This document shows, one piece after another, positions 1 through 9,600 of a DNA stretch of 64,000 nucleotides. The stretch's first letter is position 1. Each line of letters opens with the position of its first letter. The position numbers and the translations under genes are program-made. Origin of the DNA: Polyangium fumosum (GTDB taxonomy: Bacteria; Myxococcota_A; Polyangia; Polyangiales; Polyangiaceae); contig NZ_SSMQ01000046.1 in assembly GCF_005144585.1 (NCBI RefSeq), forward strand, positions 37,511 to 101,510, read 5' to 3'. The notes under the pieces were generated by a model, which saw nothing but the letters and a program-made list of their open reading frames with translations, was not told the DNA's origin and ran no database searches.

Positions 1-479
1 ACCTCGGCGTGGCCGAAGAAGTGAACTTCCCCCGAAGGCGAGATCGTACGCGTCTTGACCTTGCCGATGTCGTGCAGGAGCGCTGCCCACCGGACTTCGA
101 GCCGGGGGACGGCCTGGCGAACCACTTGCTTCGTGTGTTTCCAGACGTCCTTGTGACGCCACTCGCCGTCGCCGAAGCCGACCATCGCTTTGACCTCGGG
201 CAACATGGCGCTGAGGGCGCCGCATTCGAGGAGCGCGTCGAGCCCGTCTTCGGCGTCGCGCGACATGATGATGCGGTCGATGGAACGGCGGACGTCGGGG
301 AGGTAGAGCGACGAGGCGGCGCGGAAGTCTTCGCTGTCCGCGACGGGATGCGTGGGGGCGGCGCCTGGCTCGGCAGGCGGCGGGGGCGTGCCTCGCTCGG
401 CGCGCTCGACGGCCCAGGCGAGTGCCGTCATGGCCCGCTCGGGATCGGGGGTCTTGGGGGCCTTCGTCTCTTCCTGCAC
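1..479 (-). CDS. HD-domain protein, partial (3' end lies beyond the left edge)
   Basis: Minus-strand gene that runs off the left edge; about 160 residues are visible. They contain an HD phosphohydrolase core: His115 in the KHTKQV stretch, the HDIGK motif with His136-Asp137, and a later His157 (FFGHAE). The part before the core, with an ALLECGAL...MLPEV stretch, resembles the C-terminal half of CCA-adding and poly(A) polymerase enzymes, but no nucleotidyltransferase head precedes it. This suggests a stand-alone HD protein acting on a phosphorylated or nucleotide substrate; the substrate is not identifiable. The start is a GTG at 479 with CGGAAG just upstream; ATG at 431 is the alternative. It lies 79 bp downstream of the sixA-like gene, on the same strand. 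Confidence 0.75.
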   Translation of the reverse strand, partial: MQEETKAPKTPDPERAMTALAWAVERAERGTPPPPAEPGAAPTHPVADSEDFRAASSLYLPDVRRSIDRIIMSRDAEDGLDALLECGALSAMLPEVKAMVGFGDGEWRHKDVWKHTKQVVRQAVPRLEVRWAALLHDIGKVKTRTISPSGEVHFFGHAE

Positions 480-558
480 GCTTCCGATCTCGCTTGAAAA
501 CAGGGGAGGGGGAGGGCGTAGCGCGGCGCGCCTTGCCTGTCGAGCGCGAGCGCGCGCG

Positions 559-1056
559 TCAGCGGCCTGGGCGGAGCACCGTCGTCACGCGGAAGGAGCC
601 GCCGATCTGCGTGGTCGCGTTCGGCTCGCTCGGGCGCGCGATGCCCACGAGCATGCCTGGGTGCAAGCCGAGCGGCAGCTCGCCGACGTCACGCACGAGC
701 AAGCGCAGAAGCGCGATCACCATCGGGTGATGGCCGACGAGCAGCGCGTCTGCGTCTGCTGCGGCGAGCTCGCGCAGGAGCGCGACGGGCGGCGACTCGT
801 CCGGTTCGAGCTCTGGGAACGTCTCGATCGGGATCGCCGCGACACCGAGCGCGCCGGCCATGAGCTCTGCGGTGTGATGCGCGCGCACGTAGGTGCTTGC
901 CACGATGCGGCCGAGCGTCGGACCTTGCTGGGTCCGCAGCGTCTTGCCGATTTCCTCGACGCCGAGGATGCCTTCGGGGGTGAGGGGACGATCGCGGTCT
1001 CGTCCCGACGGCGAGCTGTCGGCCGCGAGGCCGTGGCGCATCACGTAGAGGTTCAT
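559..1056 (-). CDS. sixA: SixA-type phosphohistidine phosphatase
   Basis: 165 residues, close to the usual SixA length of about 160. The histidine-phosphatase signature is at the N-terminus (MRHG, Arg7-His8-Gly9) and the second catalytic histidine pair is in LVGHHP at about 108-111. There is no signal peptide, so it should be cytoplasmic. SixA proteins remove phosphate from histidine in phosphorelay or PTS proteins; the partner here is unknown. It lies 47 bp after recA on the same strand and may be co-transcribed with it. The fold is certain; the SixA assignment within the phosphoglycerate-mutase superfamily rests on size and architecture. Confidence 0.85.
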   Translation of the reverse strand: MNLYVMRHGLAADSSPSGRDRDRPLTPEGILGVEEIGKTLRTQQGPTLGRIVASTYVRAHHTAELMAGALGVAAIPIETFPELEPDESPPVALLRELAAADADALLVGHHPMVIALLRLLVRDVGELPLGLHPGMLVGIARPSEPNATTQIGGSFRVTTVLRPGR

Positions 1057-1103
1057 GGTGACGAGAGGGAGCCTGCCACGAGGGAGGCCCCCTCGGGGAT
1101 GGT

Positions 1104-2222
<1,119 letters not shown>

Positions 2223-2298
2223 GGCGACCTCGGGGGGCAGGGGGGCAAAGAGGGTACTGGGTCGCGGGTTTTGCGCCACGAACCGTTCGTCTCGGCTG

Positions 2299-2327
2299 CG
2301 TATACTGTCCGGCTGTTCAGGAGGCAA
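2299..2327 (-). promoter_or_regulatory. recA promoter with LexA box filling the spacer
   Basis: Read on the minus strand, TTGCCT (2327-2322) is followed by exactly 17 bp and then TATACG (2304-2299), a reasonable sigma70-like -35/-10 pair. The 17-bp spacer read on the plus strand (2305-2321) is CTGTCCGGCTGTTCAGG. It has the CTG-N10-CAG core of gammaproteobacterial SOS boxes and, as I recall it, matches about 15 of 17 positions of the Myxococcus-type LexA motif CTRHAMRYBYGTTCAGS. LexA bound here would block RNA polymerase directly. The expected transcription start is near 2292, giving a leader of about 70 nt. Confidence 0.65.
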
Positions 2328-2345
2328 GGCTGAACGGTCGCGGGT

Positions 2346-2404
2346 AGGACACGAAATGTCCTGTCTGGCGTGTCTCTTTTTTGGCCGCCCAAGACAGCGG
2401 CCAA
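2346..2404. other. Two short inverted repeats between the Omp85 gene and recA
   Basis: AGGACA-N5-TGTCCT (2346-2362) and TTGGCCGC-N8-GCGGCCAA (2381-2404) are perfect inverted repeats in the 258-bp gap. Neither is followed by a T-run on either strand, so they are not canonical terminators. They could be protein-binding sites or transcript-end structures for the upstream minus-strand gene. Confidence 0.35.
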
Positions 2405-2480
2405 GCCCCAGGGTAGGCCCGAACGAAGCGTAGCGGCGTGAGGGACGTAGGGAGCCGGCCCAACGAGGCCGGATCCCTCC

Positions 2481-5400
2481 TCAAAAGAGGCCGATCGAGA
2501 AGTGGAAGGCGCCGATGTCCTCCCACTGACGGCGGTTCAGGTTGAAGCCGTAGTCGAGCGCGAGCGGGCCGATGGGGGTCGTGATGCGCAGGCCCGCGCC
2601 GAGGGCGTACCGGAGCGTGAAGTCGATGGCCGTCGGCTCCTTCCAGAGGTTGCCCGTGTCGAGGAAGAAGCCGGCCTGGAAGAGGTCGGTCACGGGCACG
2701 CGGAGCTCGAGGCGCGGGTTGATCGAGAGGTCTCCGCCGCGGATCGGGACGTTCGCGAGGACGGCCGAGCGCGTGGTCTGGCCCTTCGCGACGAGCCCAC
2801 GCGCGACGTCCTCGGGCACGAGCGCGTCGGCGAGGAAGGCGCGGATCGTGTCGACGCCGCCGAGGAAGAAGAGGCGGTCGGGGTAGGTGGAGCTGCCGTC
2901 CTTGAGCTGGAGGTTGTAGCCGGCCGCGAGGCTCATCGCGATGCTCGGGCCCTTCGAGCCGAGCTCGAAGTAGCCGGCGACGCGGCCGGACATGCGCAGG
3001 AAGTGGCTGTTGATCGTGGCCTCGTCCTCGTCGGTGGGCAGCGCGTTGACGTGCTCGACGCCGAGCGCGACGAGCGCGCCCTTCGTCGCGGCGAAGGCGC
3101 TGTTGCGGCCGTCCCACGCGAAGTTGATGCGCTCGGCGACGGCGAAGGTGCTGCCGAAGGGGACGCGGAGCAGCGGGATGATCGGCGAGTCGAGGGCGGT
3201 CTCGTTGAAGACGTCGACCTCGTTCACCTCCGCGGACGCGCCGAGGCGCATCGTGACCGTGCGGCTCGGCCGGTAGGCGAGCGTGGGCACGAGCGCCTGG
3301 CGGGTGATGCCGAAGCCGCGCTGGTTGTCGCGCACGTCGATGCCGTCGATCGAGAGGCTCACGAGCGGGCCGAGGCCGATCTCGGGGAACGCGATCGACG
3401 CGGTGTTCCGGCGTTCGAGCTGCTGGCCGACGCTGAGCTTCTTCTCGTAGTCGGCGCGCACGCCGGGATCGAGGACGATGAAGTCGAAGAGGTACGAGAG
3501 CTGCACGCGCAAGGTGAGCGCGATGGCGAGGCCCGCGATGTTCTTGTGACCGTACTCGACGGCGAAGCGCAGGCCCTCGCCCGTGGAGAAGCCGACGCGT
3601 GGATCGAGGTACTGCGGGACCTGCTCGGTCACCGTGACGAGCACGCGCTTCTGCTTCTGCGGGACCTCCGGATCTTCGAGGCCCACCGAGACGCTGGAGA
3701 ATGCGCCGAGCGAGCCGATGCGCTCCTCGCTGCGCCGCGCGTCGCGCTCCACGAAGGGTTTGCCCTCCTGGAGCGTGACACGGCGCAGGATGAGCGCCTC
3801 GCTCGTGCGCAGCGCGCCGCGCACGACGAAGCCGCCGACGATGACCTGATCCCGCTCGGTGATCGCGAAGCGAGCGCGCGCCCGCGTGCGGTCGGGCGAG
3901 GGCTCGATCGCCGCCTTCACCTCGGCGAACGCATACCCGCGATCGCGGTAGGCCTCGACGAGCCGGAGGCGCGCCGCTTCGAGCTCGATCGTGGAGAGCG
4001 GCTTGCCGAGCTCGAGGCGGCTCGTCTCGAAGAGCGCCTGCTCGGAGAGCGTGCGGCTGCCCTCGAAGGCGACGTCGTGCAGCAAGGTCTGCGGGCCGAG
4101 GTGCATCGGGATGCGCAGCGCGATCTCGCGCGAGCACTCGACGTGCTTCAGGGGATCGGGGCGGCACGCGAGCGTCTGCGGGGGCTCCGGCTCCGGCAGC
4201 GGGAGGCCGAGGGCGTCCTTCGCGCAGACAGCCTCGTTCGGCTCGCGCGGCTCGGGCATGCAGCGTCCCGCGGGCGAACGCGTGCTGCATGTCGCGCGCT
4301 CGATCTGCACGGGTCCGACGATGGCGTTGAGGTAGCCCTTGCTGTACGCGAGATCCTTCAGGTGCTTGAGCGCGCGCTCGTACGTCTCGGGCGCGTACGT
4401 CTCGGCCGGGTTCAGATCGAGCGGCCTCGCCACGGCGCGCGGCCCGCGCCCGCCGAAGAGGGCCGAGACCGCGTTCGGGTCCTTCAGCGAAAAACCTTTG
4501 TCGCCGGGCAGATCCTCCACGAGGAAGCTGTCGATCTCGCCGCGCACCTGCTCGGCGTTCCAGGTCTTCGGCAGGCACGGGAAGATGCGCTGCACGACCC
4601 GCACCTGCTCGCCCTCGTCGATCCGCAGCACGAGGTGATGCACCGGATCGTTCGGGCCGCCGCGCTCCTCGGCGACGACGCGCGCGTCGAGGAAGCCGCG
4701 CTGCACGTAGAAGCGGGTGAGCCGCTCGATGAGTTCTTGCGTCTTCTGTTCGAGGCCCTTCTTTGGTGCGACCGCGGCGGAGAGCTCGACCTCGTCGACG
4801 GAGCGGTTGCCCTCGAAGACCGGGACGATCCGCGGCCCCGGCGTGACGTACACGAAGAGCTCGCTGCTCGACGCCGAGAGCCGCACCGCGTGCTTGACGT
4901 CGGCGCGGTAAAAGCCGCTCTCGCGCAGCGCCTCGGCGAGCTCCCGATCGGCCTCTTCGAGCAGCGGCTCGTCGATGCGCGCGCCGACCCCGAACCGATA
5001 ACGCTCTTCCCGGCCGCCGAGCTCGCGCTCCATGCCGGGCGTGATCACGAAGGAGCGGCGCGACACGGTGCGCGGCGCGCCCGCGTCGATGTCGATGCGC
5101 AAGACGACGCGGCCCGGATCGTCCGTGTCCGAGACGTCGGACGTGACGTTCGCCTGGGGGTAGCCGTGATCCGCGTAGTACCGGCGGATCCGCTGGCCCA
5201 TCTCCGTCAACATCGGCGCCGTGATCTCGCCGCCTTCGCGCACGCGCCCCGCGTCGAGCGTCGCGGCGCGATCCAGCGTCGCGCCCGAGAGGCGGATCGA
5301 GGCCACGATGCGCCGCGGCAAGACGTGCGCGCGCAGGACCACGCCGTCTCCCTCGGCGATCGCCTCGACCGTCACGCGGGCGAACTGCCCCGACTCCGTG

Positions 5401-5744
5401 AGCTCGCGCATCACGGTTCGCGCGGCCGAGGGCTGAAACGGCTCGCCTGTGCGGATCTTCGTGACGCGCGGCGAGGTGCTCCAGCGGGAGCCCACGGTCA
5501 CGACGTCGACGCGCTTGATCGGTTTGCCCGTGAGCGCGCTCGTGTCGGGCGGCGGCCCGAGCTGCGGCGCGGCGAGCGCGGCTTGCGGCTCCTCGCCGGC
5601 GAGCGCGGCGCTCTCGCCGGGGCTCGTCCCCGGGTTTTTCGCGTCATCGGCCCCCGCCGTCGCCGCGCCGAGCAGGCAGACGAGCGAGCATGCCGCGGCC
5701 AGGCAGCGGGCTCGTTGGGACCGGGAAAAACGCGGGATGGGCAC
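2481..5744 (-). CDS. Omp85 family outer-membrane assembly protein (BamA/TamA-like)
   Basis: 1087 residues. Omp85 proteins are outer-membrane 16-strand barrels with periplasmic POTRA repeats that insert other barrel proteins. Here a signal peptide (about 1-35, AAACSLVCLLGAATAGA) is followed by several POTRA-like units with typical beta-alpha-alpha-beta-beta spacing. The barrel starts near residue 705 and ends in a terminal Phe (SIGLF), the usual outer-membrane signal. The loop-6 motif, normally (V/I)RG(F/Y), reads IRAF around Arg968. A Cys-rich insertion (about residues 390-545) interrupts the POTRA region. GTG at 5744 was chosen because it gives a full signal peptide; the frame stays open to 5888. 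The TamB-like gene nearby leaves BamA versus TamA undecided. Confidence 0.85.
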   Translation of the reverse strand: MPIPRFSRSQRARCLAAACSLVCLLGAATAGADDAKNPGTSPGESAALAGEEPQAALAAPQLGPPPDTSALTGKPIKRVDVVTVGSRWSTSPRVTKIRTGEPFQPSAARTVMRELTESGQFARVTVEAIAEGDGVVLRAHVLPRRIVASIRLSGATLDRAATLDAGRVREGGEITAPMLTEMGQRIRRYYADHGYPQANVTSDVSDTDDPGRVVLRIDIDAGAPRTVSRRSFVITPGMERELGGREERYRFGVGARIDEPLLEEADRELAEALRESGFYRADVKHAVRLSASSSELFVYVTPGPRIVPVFEGNRSVDEVELSAAVAPKKGLEQKTQELIERLTRFYVQRGFLDARVVAEERGGPNDPVHHLVLRIDEGEQVRVVQRIFPCLPKTWNAEQVRGEIDSFLVEDLPGDKGFSLKDPNAVSALFGGRGPRAVARPLDLNPAETYAPETYERALKHLKDLAYSKGYLNAIVGPVQIERATCSTRSPAGRCMPEPREPNEAVCAKDALGLPLPEPEPPQTLACRPDPLKHVECSREIALRIPMHLGPQTLLHDVAFEGSRTLSEQALFETSRLELGKPLSTIELEAARLRLVEAYRDRGYAFAEVKAAIEPSPDRTRARARFAITERDQVIVGGFVVRGALRTSEALILRRVTLQEGKPFVERDARRSEERIGSLGAFSSVSVGLEDPEVPQKQKRVLVTVTEQVPQYLDPRVGFSTGEGLRFAVEYGHKNIAGLAIALTLRVQLSYLFDFIVLDPGVRADYEKKLSVGQQLERRNTASIAFPEIGLGPLVSLSIDGIDVRDNQRGFGITRQALVPTLAYRPSRTVTMRLGASAEVNEVDVFNETALDSPIIPLLRVPFGSTFAVAERINFAWDGRNSAFAATKGALVALGVEHVNALPTDEDEATINSHFLRMSGRVAGYFELGSKGPSIAMSLAAGYNLQLKDGSSTYPDRLFFLGGVDTIRAFLADALVPEDVARGLVAKGQTTRSAVLANVPIRGGDLSINPRLELRVPVTDLFQAGFFLDTGNLWKEPTAIDFTLRYALGAGLRITTPIGPLALDYGFNLNRRQWEDIGAFHFSIGLF

Positions 5745-5842
5745 GGGCCGAGGTGGATGGGGGCACAGAGGGGCTCGCGGCCCTTTGGAGACGCCCGTCC
5801 CGATGCTACCGTCCGCCCGAGTTGCTCGCCAAAAGGTACGGC

Positions 5843-6655
5843 ATGGCTGATCCGACGATCCTGATAGGGGCGGTCGCATACGACCCAAAGGTCGTGACCA
5901 TCTGGGAGGGCATGCGTGAGCACTTCCAGGAGCACGGCGTGTCCCTCGATTTCGCGCTTTTCTCCAGCTACGAGCGGCAAATCGAGGCCCTGCTCCATGG
6001 GCACGTCGACATCGCCTGGAACTCCGGCATCTCCCATGTGCGTGTGAAGCGACGCACCGAAGGCAAGGCCATCGGCATCGCCATGCGCGACCGGGACCGC
6101 GATGTGTGCGCGAAGATCCTCATCCGGCGGGAGGTCGTCGTTCGCAAGCTCACGGACCTCCACGGCAAGGTGCTGGCCGTGGGGACGCGCGACTCGGCGC
6201 AGTCGCGGATCTTGCCGCTCTACTACTTGAAACAAGCGGGCGTGGATCTGAACCAGGTGAAGATCCTCGCGTTCGACTCCGACGTCGGCAAGCACGGCGA
6301 CACGGGCGCGAGCGAGCTCGCGGTGCTCGCGGCCGTGCACGAAGGCCGTGCGCACGCGGGCGCGGTCGGGAGCCTCGTCTTCCAGGCCGAGCAGGCGACG
6401 GGGCACGTCGATCCGCGCATCGTCGACGTGCTCTGGACGACGCCGACCTTCGACCTGCGCATGTTCGACGCGATGCCCACGCTCGCCGCGGACAAGGCCG
6501 AGACGTTCAAGCGCGTGCTCTCGGAGATGGCGTACGCGAACCCCAAGCACCGCAAGCTCCTCGACATGGAGGGGCTGCGCCGCTGGGTTCCGGGTCGCGA
6601 GCAGAGCTACGCGCCGGTGCGCGCCGCGCTCGACGATCTGCCCGGCTTCGGCTGA
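5843..6655 (+). CDS. PhnD-like periplasmic-binding-fold protein without signal peptide
   Basis: 270 residues with the fold of phosphate/phosphonate ABC-transporter binding proteins (PhnD/SsuA type). It starts MADPTILIGAVAYDP, has a central DIAWNSGISH ligand-loop region and AVGTRDSAQS...LPLYYL typical of lobe two. No signal peptide, lipobox or membrane segment is visible, and no permease or ATPase gene is adjacent, so it is probably cytoplasmic or a binding or catalytic cousin rather than a transporter part. ATG 5843 is preferred to the upstream ATG 5690, because 5690 would overlap the divergent Omp85 signal peptide. It sits between the Omp85 and TamB-like genes on the opposite strand. Confidence 0.7.
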   Translation: MADPTILIGAVAYDPKVVTIWEGMREHFQEHGVSLDFALFSSYERQIEALLHGHVDIAWNSGISHVRVKRRTEGKAIGIAMRDRDRDVCAKILIRREVVVRKLTDLHGKVLAVGTRDSAQSRILPLYYLKQAGVDLNQVKILAFDSDVGKHGDTGASELAVLAAVHEGRAHAGAVGSLVFQAEQATGHVDPRIVDVLWTTPTFDLRMFDAMPTLAADKAETFKRVLSEMAYANPKHRKLLDMEGLRRWVPGREQSYAPVRAALDDLPGFG

Positions 6656-6665
6656 GCTCGCGCGA

Positions 6666-9600
6666 TCATTCGAACTCGAGCCGCCAGCGCAAGTCGGCGC
6701 CGAGGTTGCCGAGCGGCGAGCTCGAGACGTCGTTCGTGTTGTCGTACGCGCCCTGCACGATGACGCGTTTGCCGAGGCGCCACTCGATGCTCGAACGGAC
6801 CTCGCGGTTCTCGGTGATGCCCGTCGTCACGGTGGCGCGCACGTCCTCCGTGATGCGCTTGCCGAGCGTGACCGTCGGCTCCGTGCGGCCCGTGCGCGAC
6901 GAGTACGACGTGCCGAACCGGAACTCGTCGATGAGCGGCACGATCGTCTTCACGGCCTTGTCCGCGCCGGTGAGCGCGGCGAGCGCTTCGAGGCCCACGG
7001 TCTCGCCGAGCGACGAGGCGAGGCCACGATCCATCTCGGCCCGCGTGAGGCCGAGCGTCAGCAAGAGGACGATGTCCTCCTGGCCGAGCGGCGGATCACT
7101 CGTGAGGTCGAGCTTCACGTTCTCCTGATTGCCGTGGGCGTAGAGGTTGATGCGCCACTGCTGCCCGAGCGTCGCAGTCGCCGCCGCGCTCGTGCTCGTG
7201 TCGGCGGGCGCCGCGCCCGGGGCGCTCGTCGCCGCGTAGCGCCGGTACTCGGTCTGCGCGCGGAGATCGATCCGCGGCGAAAGGCGCAGCGGGTCGTCGA
7301 AACGAACCGATCCCTCGCGCACCGTGAACTCGCTGTTCCGCAGCCGGAGCTTCGAGTCCGGCAGGATGCGCAGGTTGCCGCGCGCGCCGTAGCGCTGGTT
7401 CGTCCCGGAGAGCGCGAGCCCGGGCGGCGTGACTTCGAGCAGCATGTCGACGAGCCCGTTCGAGAAGCGCATCGGCCGCGGCGAGACCACGTTCACGTCG
7501 AAGCGAAGCGCGTCGTTCTTCGGGTCGTACGTCTCGACCGCCGTGCGCTTCGGCCCGCCCGCGAGCTGGTTCAGGTCGAGGCTCAGCGCGATCGGCCGCG
7601 AGTACGTGAACGACGTGAGCGACACCGTGCCCTTCACCTCGGGCAGGTTCCGCTCCGCGCGCTCCTCGTCGCTCGTGAAGGGCCGGAACGTCGCGGAGAG
7701 GTCGGCGTCCGCGGTCAAGTTGATCCCCTCGCCGAGCGGCATCTTCACGCCGCGCGCGAGGATCGACGCCTCGGCCGTGCCGAGCTCGAAGCCGCGGATC
7801 GGCATGCGCCCCGTCAAGCTCACCTCGCCGCCGCCGACCTTGGCCGCGCCGCGCAGGATGCGCACCTCGCTGTTCGTGACCGCGACGTCCACCTCGATGT
7901 CGTCGAGCGACACGGGCATCCCTCGCAGCGCGAGCTCGCCGCCGCGCAGCCGCGCCGAACCGCCGTACCGCAGCGCGTTCGTCGTGCCTTGCACGCGCAG
8001 GTTCGCTTCGAGCGACCCGCGCGCCCGCGAGACCTGCTGCATGTCCGCGGAGAGGCGCCCGAGATCGAGCGGCCCGACGCGCAAGCCCACATCGAACTCG
8101 GGCGTGGTCACGAGGCGCTGCACGCGGCCGCCGAGCGCGATCGGCGCCGACAAACCCGAGCCACTCTGCACGACGAGCTCGAGGTCGGGCAGCACGAGCG
8201 TGTTGTTCTGCACGACGATCGGCCCGGGCGTCCCCTGCAGCGACACGCGACGCCCGCCGCGATCGAGGTCGAGCCCCGTCAGCGTGACGATCACGTCGCT
8301 CTTCGCGAGATCGTCGAGCGGCAGCCGGCGGATCTCGAGCGCCGCGTCGAGGCTGCCATGCGGCGGCGTGGCGCTGAACGCGACGCCCGGGATCAGGTTC
8401 GCGAGCGTGCCGAGATCGAGCCCACGCGTCGTGAGCTTGCCCGTCACGACCTTGTGCTTCTGCCGCGTGATGCGCACGTCCGAGAGCGCGAGCTGCCCGC
8501 CCGCGAGCATCCCGTCGACGCGGAACGTGCCCGCGGACGTGTCCCTGTCGTACTCGGCGCGATCGAAGGGCCCCGAGCGTGGATTGCCGCAGCGCGTCCA
8601 GCCGACCGTCTTCACCTGCGTGCCTTCGGAGCCCATGAGCACGCGGAGCTGCGACGACGGCAGCGACGAGGGCCCGATCCGGATCGGCGAGATCTGCACG
8701 TCGGCCTGCGCTTCGAGCTGGCTCACCGTGCCCGAGATGTTCGCGATCGCCGAGATCGAGCCGTCGAGCGGCTTGCCCATGCGGCCGAGCGCGTCGAGGT
8801 GATCGATCGGGATCCCCGTGGCGATCGCTTGCCCGGACACACGCCCGCCCGGACGAACCGACACCGTCGCGAGCAGCGAGCCCGTGCCCTTGCGCAGGCT
8901 CGCCGCGTGCACGTCGAGGTTCATCCCCGCCGCGCCCGCCTCGCGATCTTCCCAGTCGAGATCGACGTCGACGTCACCGTCGGAATATTTCTCGCCGAAG
9001 AGCGCCACCTCCTCGAGGTGCATCTTCGTCTTCACGCGCAAGCGGCCCGCGCCGCAGCGATCTTCGGGCCCGCCGACGACGAAATGCACCCGCGCCGTCC
9101 CGCTCGCGTTGCCGTCGATCTCGGCGAAGCGCGGATCGTCGTCGAGGTGCACGATCCGGTAGAAGTCGTGGAGCCAGAGGTGCGGCGCGCTCTGCGTGTC
9201 GAGCTCCGCGTCCACCACGACGTTCGGCCCCGCGTCGAAGTCGACGTGCACCTCAGGCGCGCGGATCTTGCTCTCGCCCTTGCGCACATGCACGTCGGCG
9301 AGGCGCAGATCGAAGGGCTCGAAGAACACGCGCGCGCTCTCCACGTCGCCGAACGAGAACGCCGCGAACTCGAAGCCCTTGATCGCCACGTCGGCCTCGA
9401 CCTTCGGCCGCGTGAACGGCCCGCGCGCGACCGCGGCAACGTCCGCGATCCCCGCGATCGGGATGTTCCGCAGGGGCGAGAGCTCCGACAGGTCGACGTG
9501 GGATCCTTTCGCGATCTCGATGTCGAGGTAGCTCCGGAAGAAGAGCTTCACCGTCGTGTGCAGCTCCGACTTCGGCGTCTCGATCGCGACGTCGTCGAGC

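Noticed and set aside
2502..5864. A 1120-codon open frame antisense to the Omp85 gene
   Set aside because: It is a low-complexity Arg/Glu/Ala shadow caused by high GC; the minus frame has a signal peptide, POTRA units and barrel.
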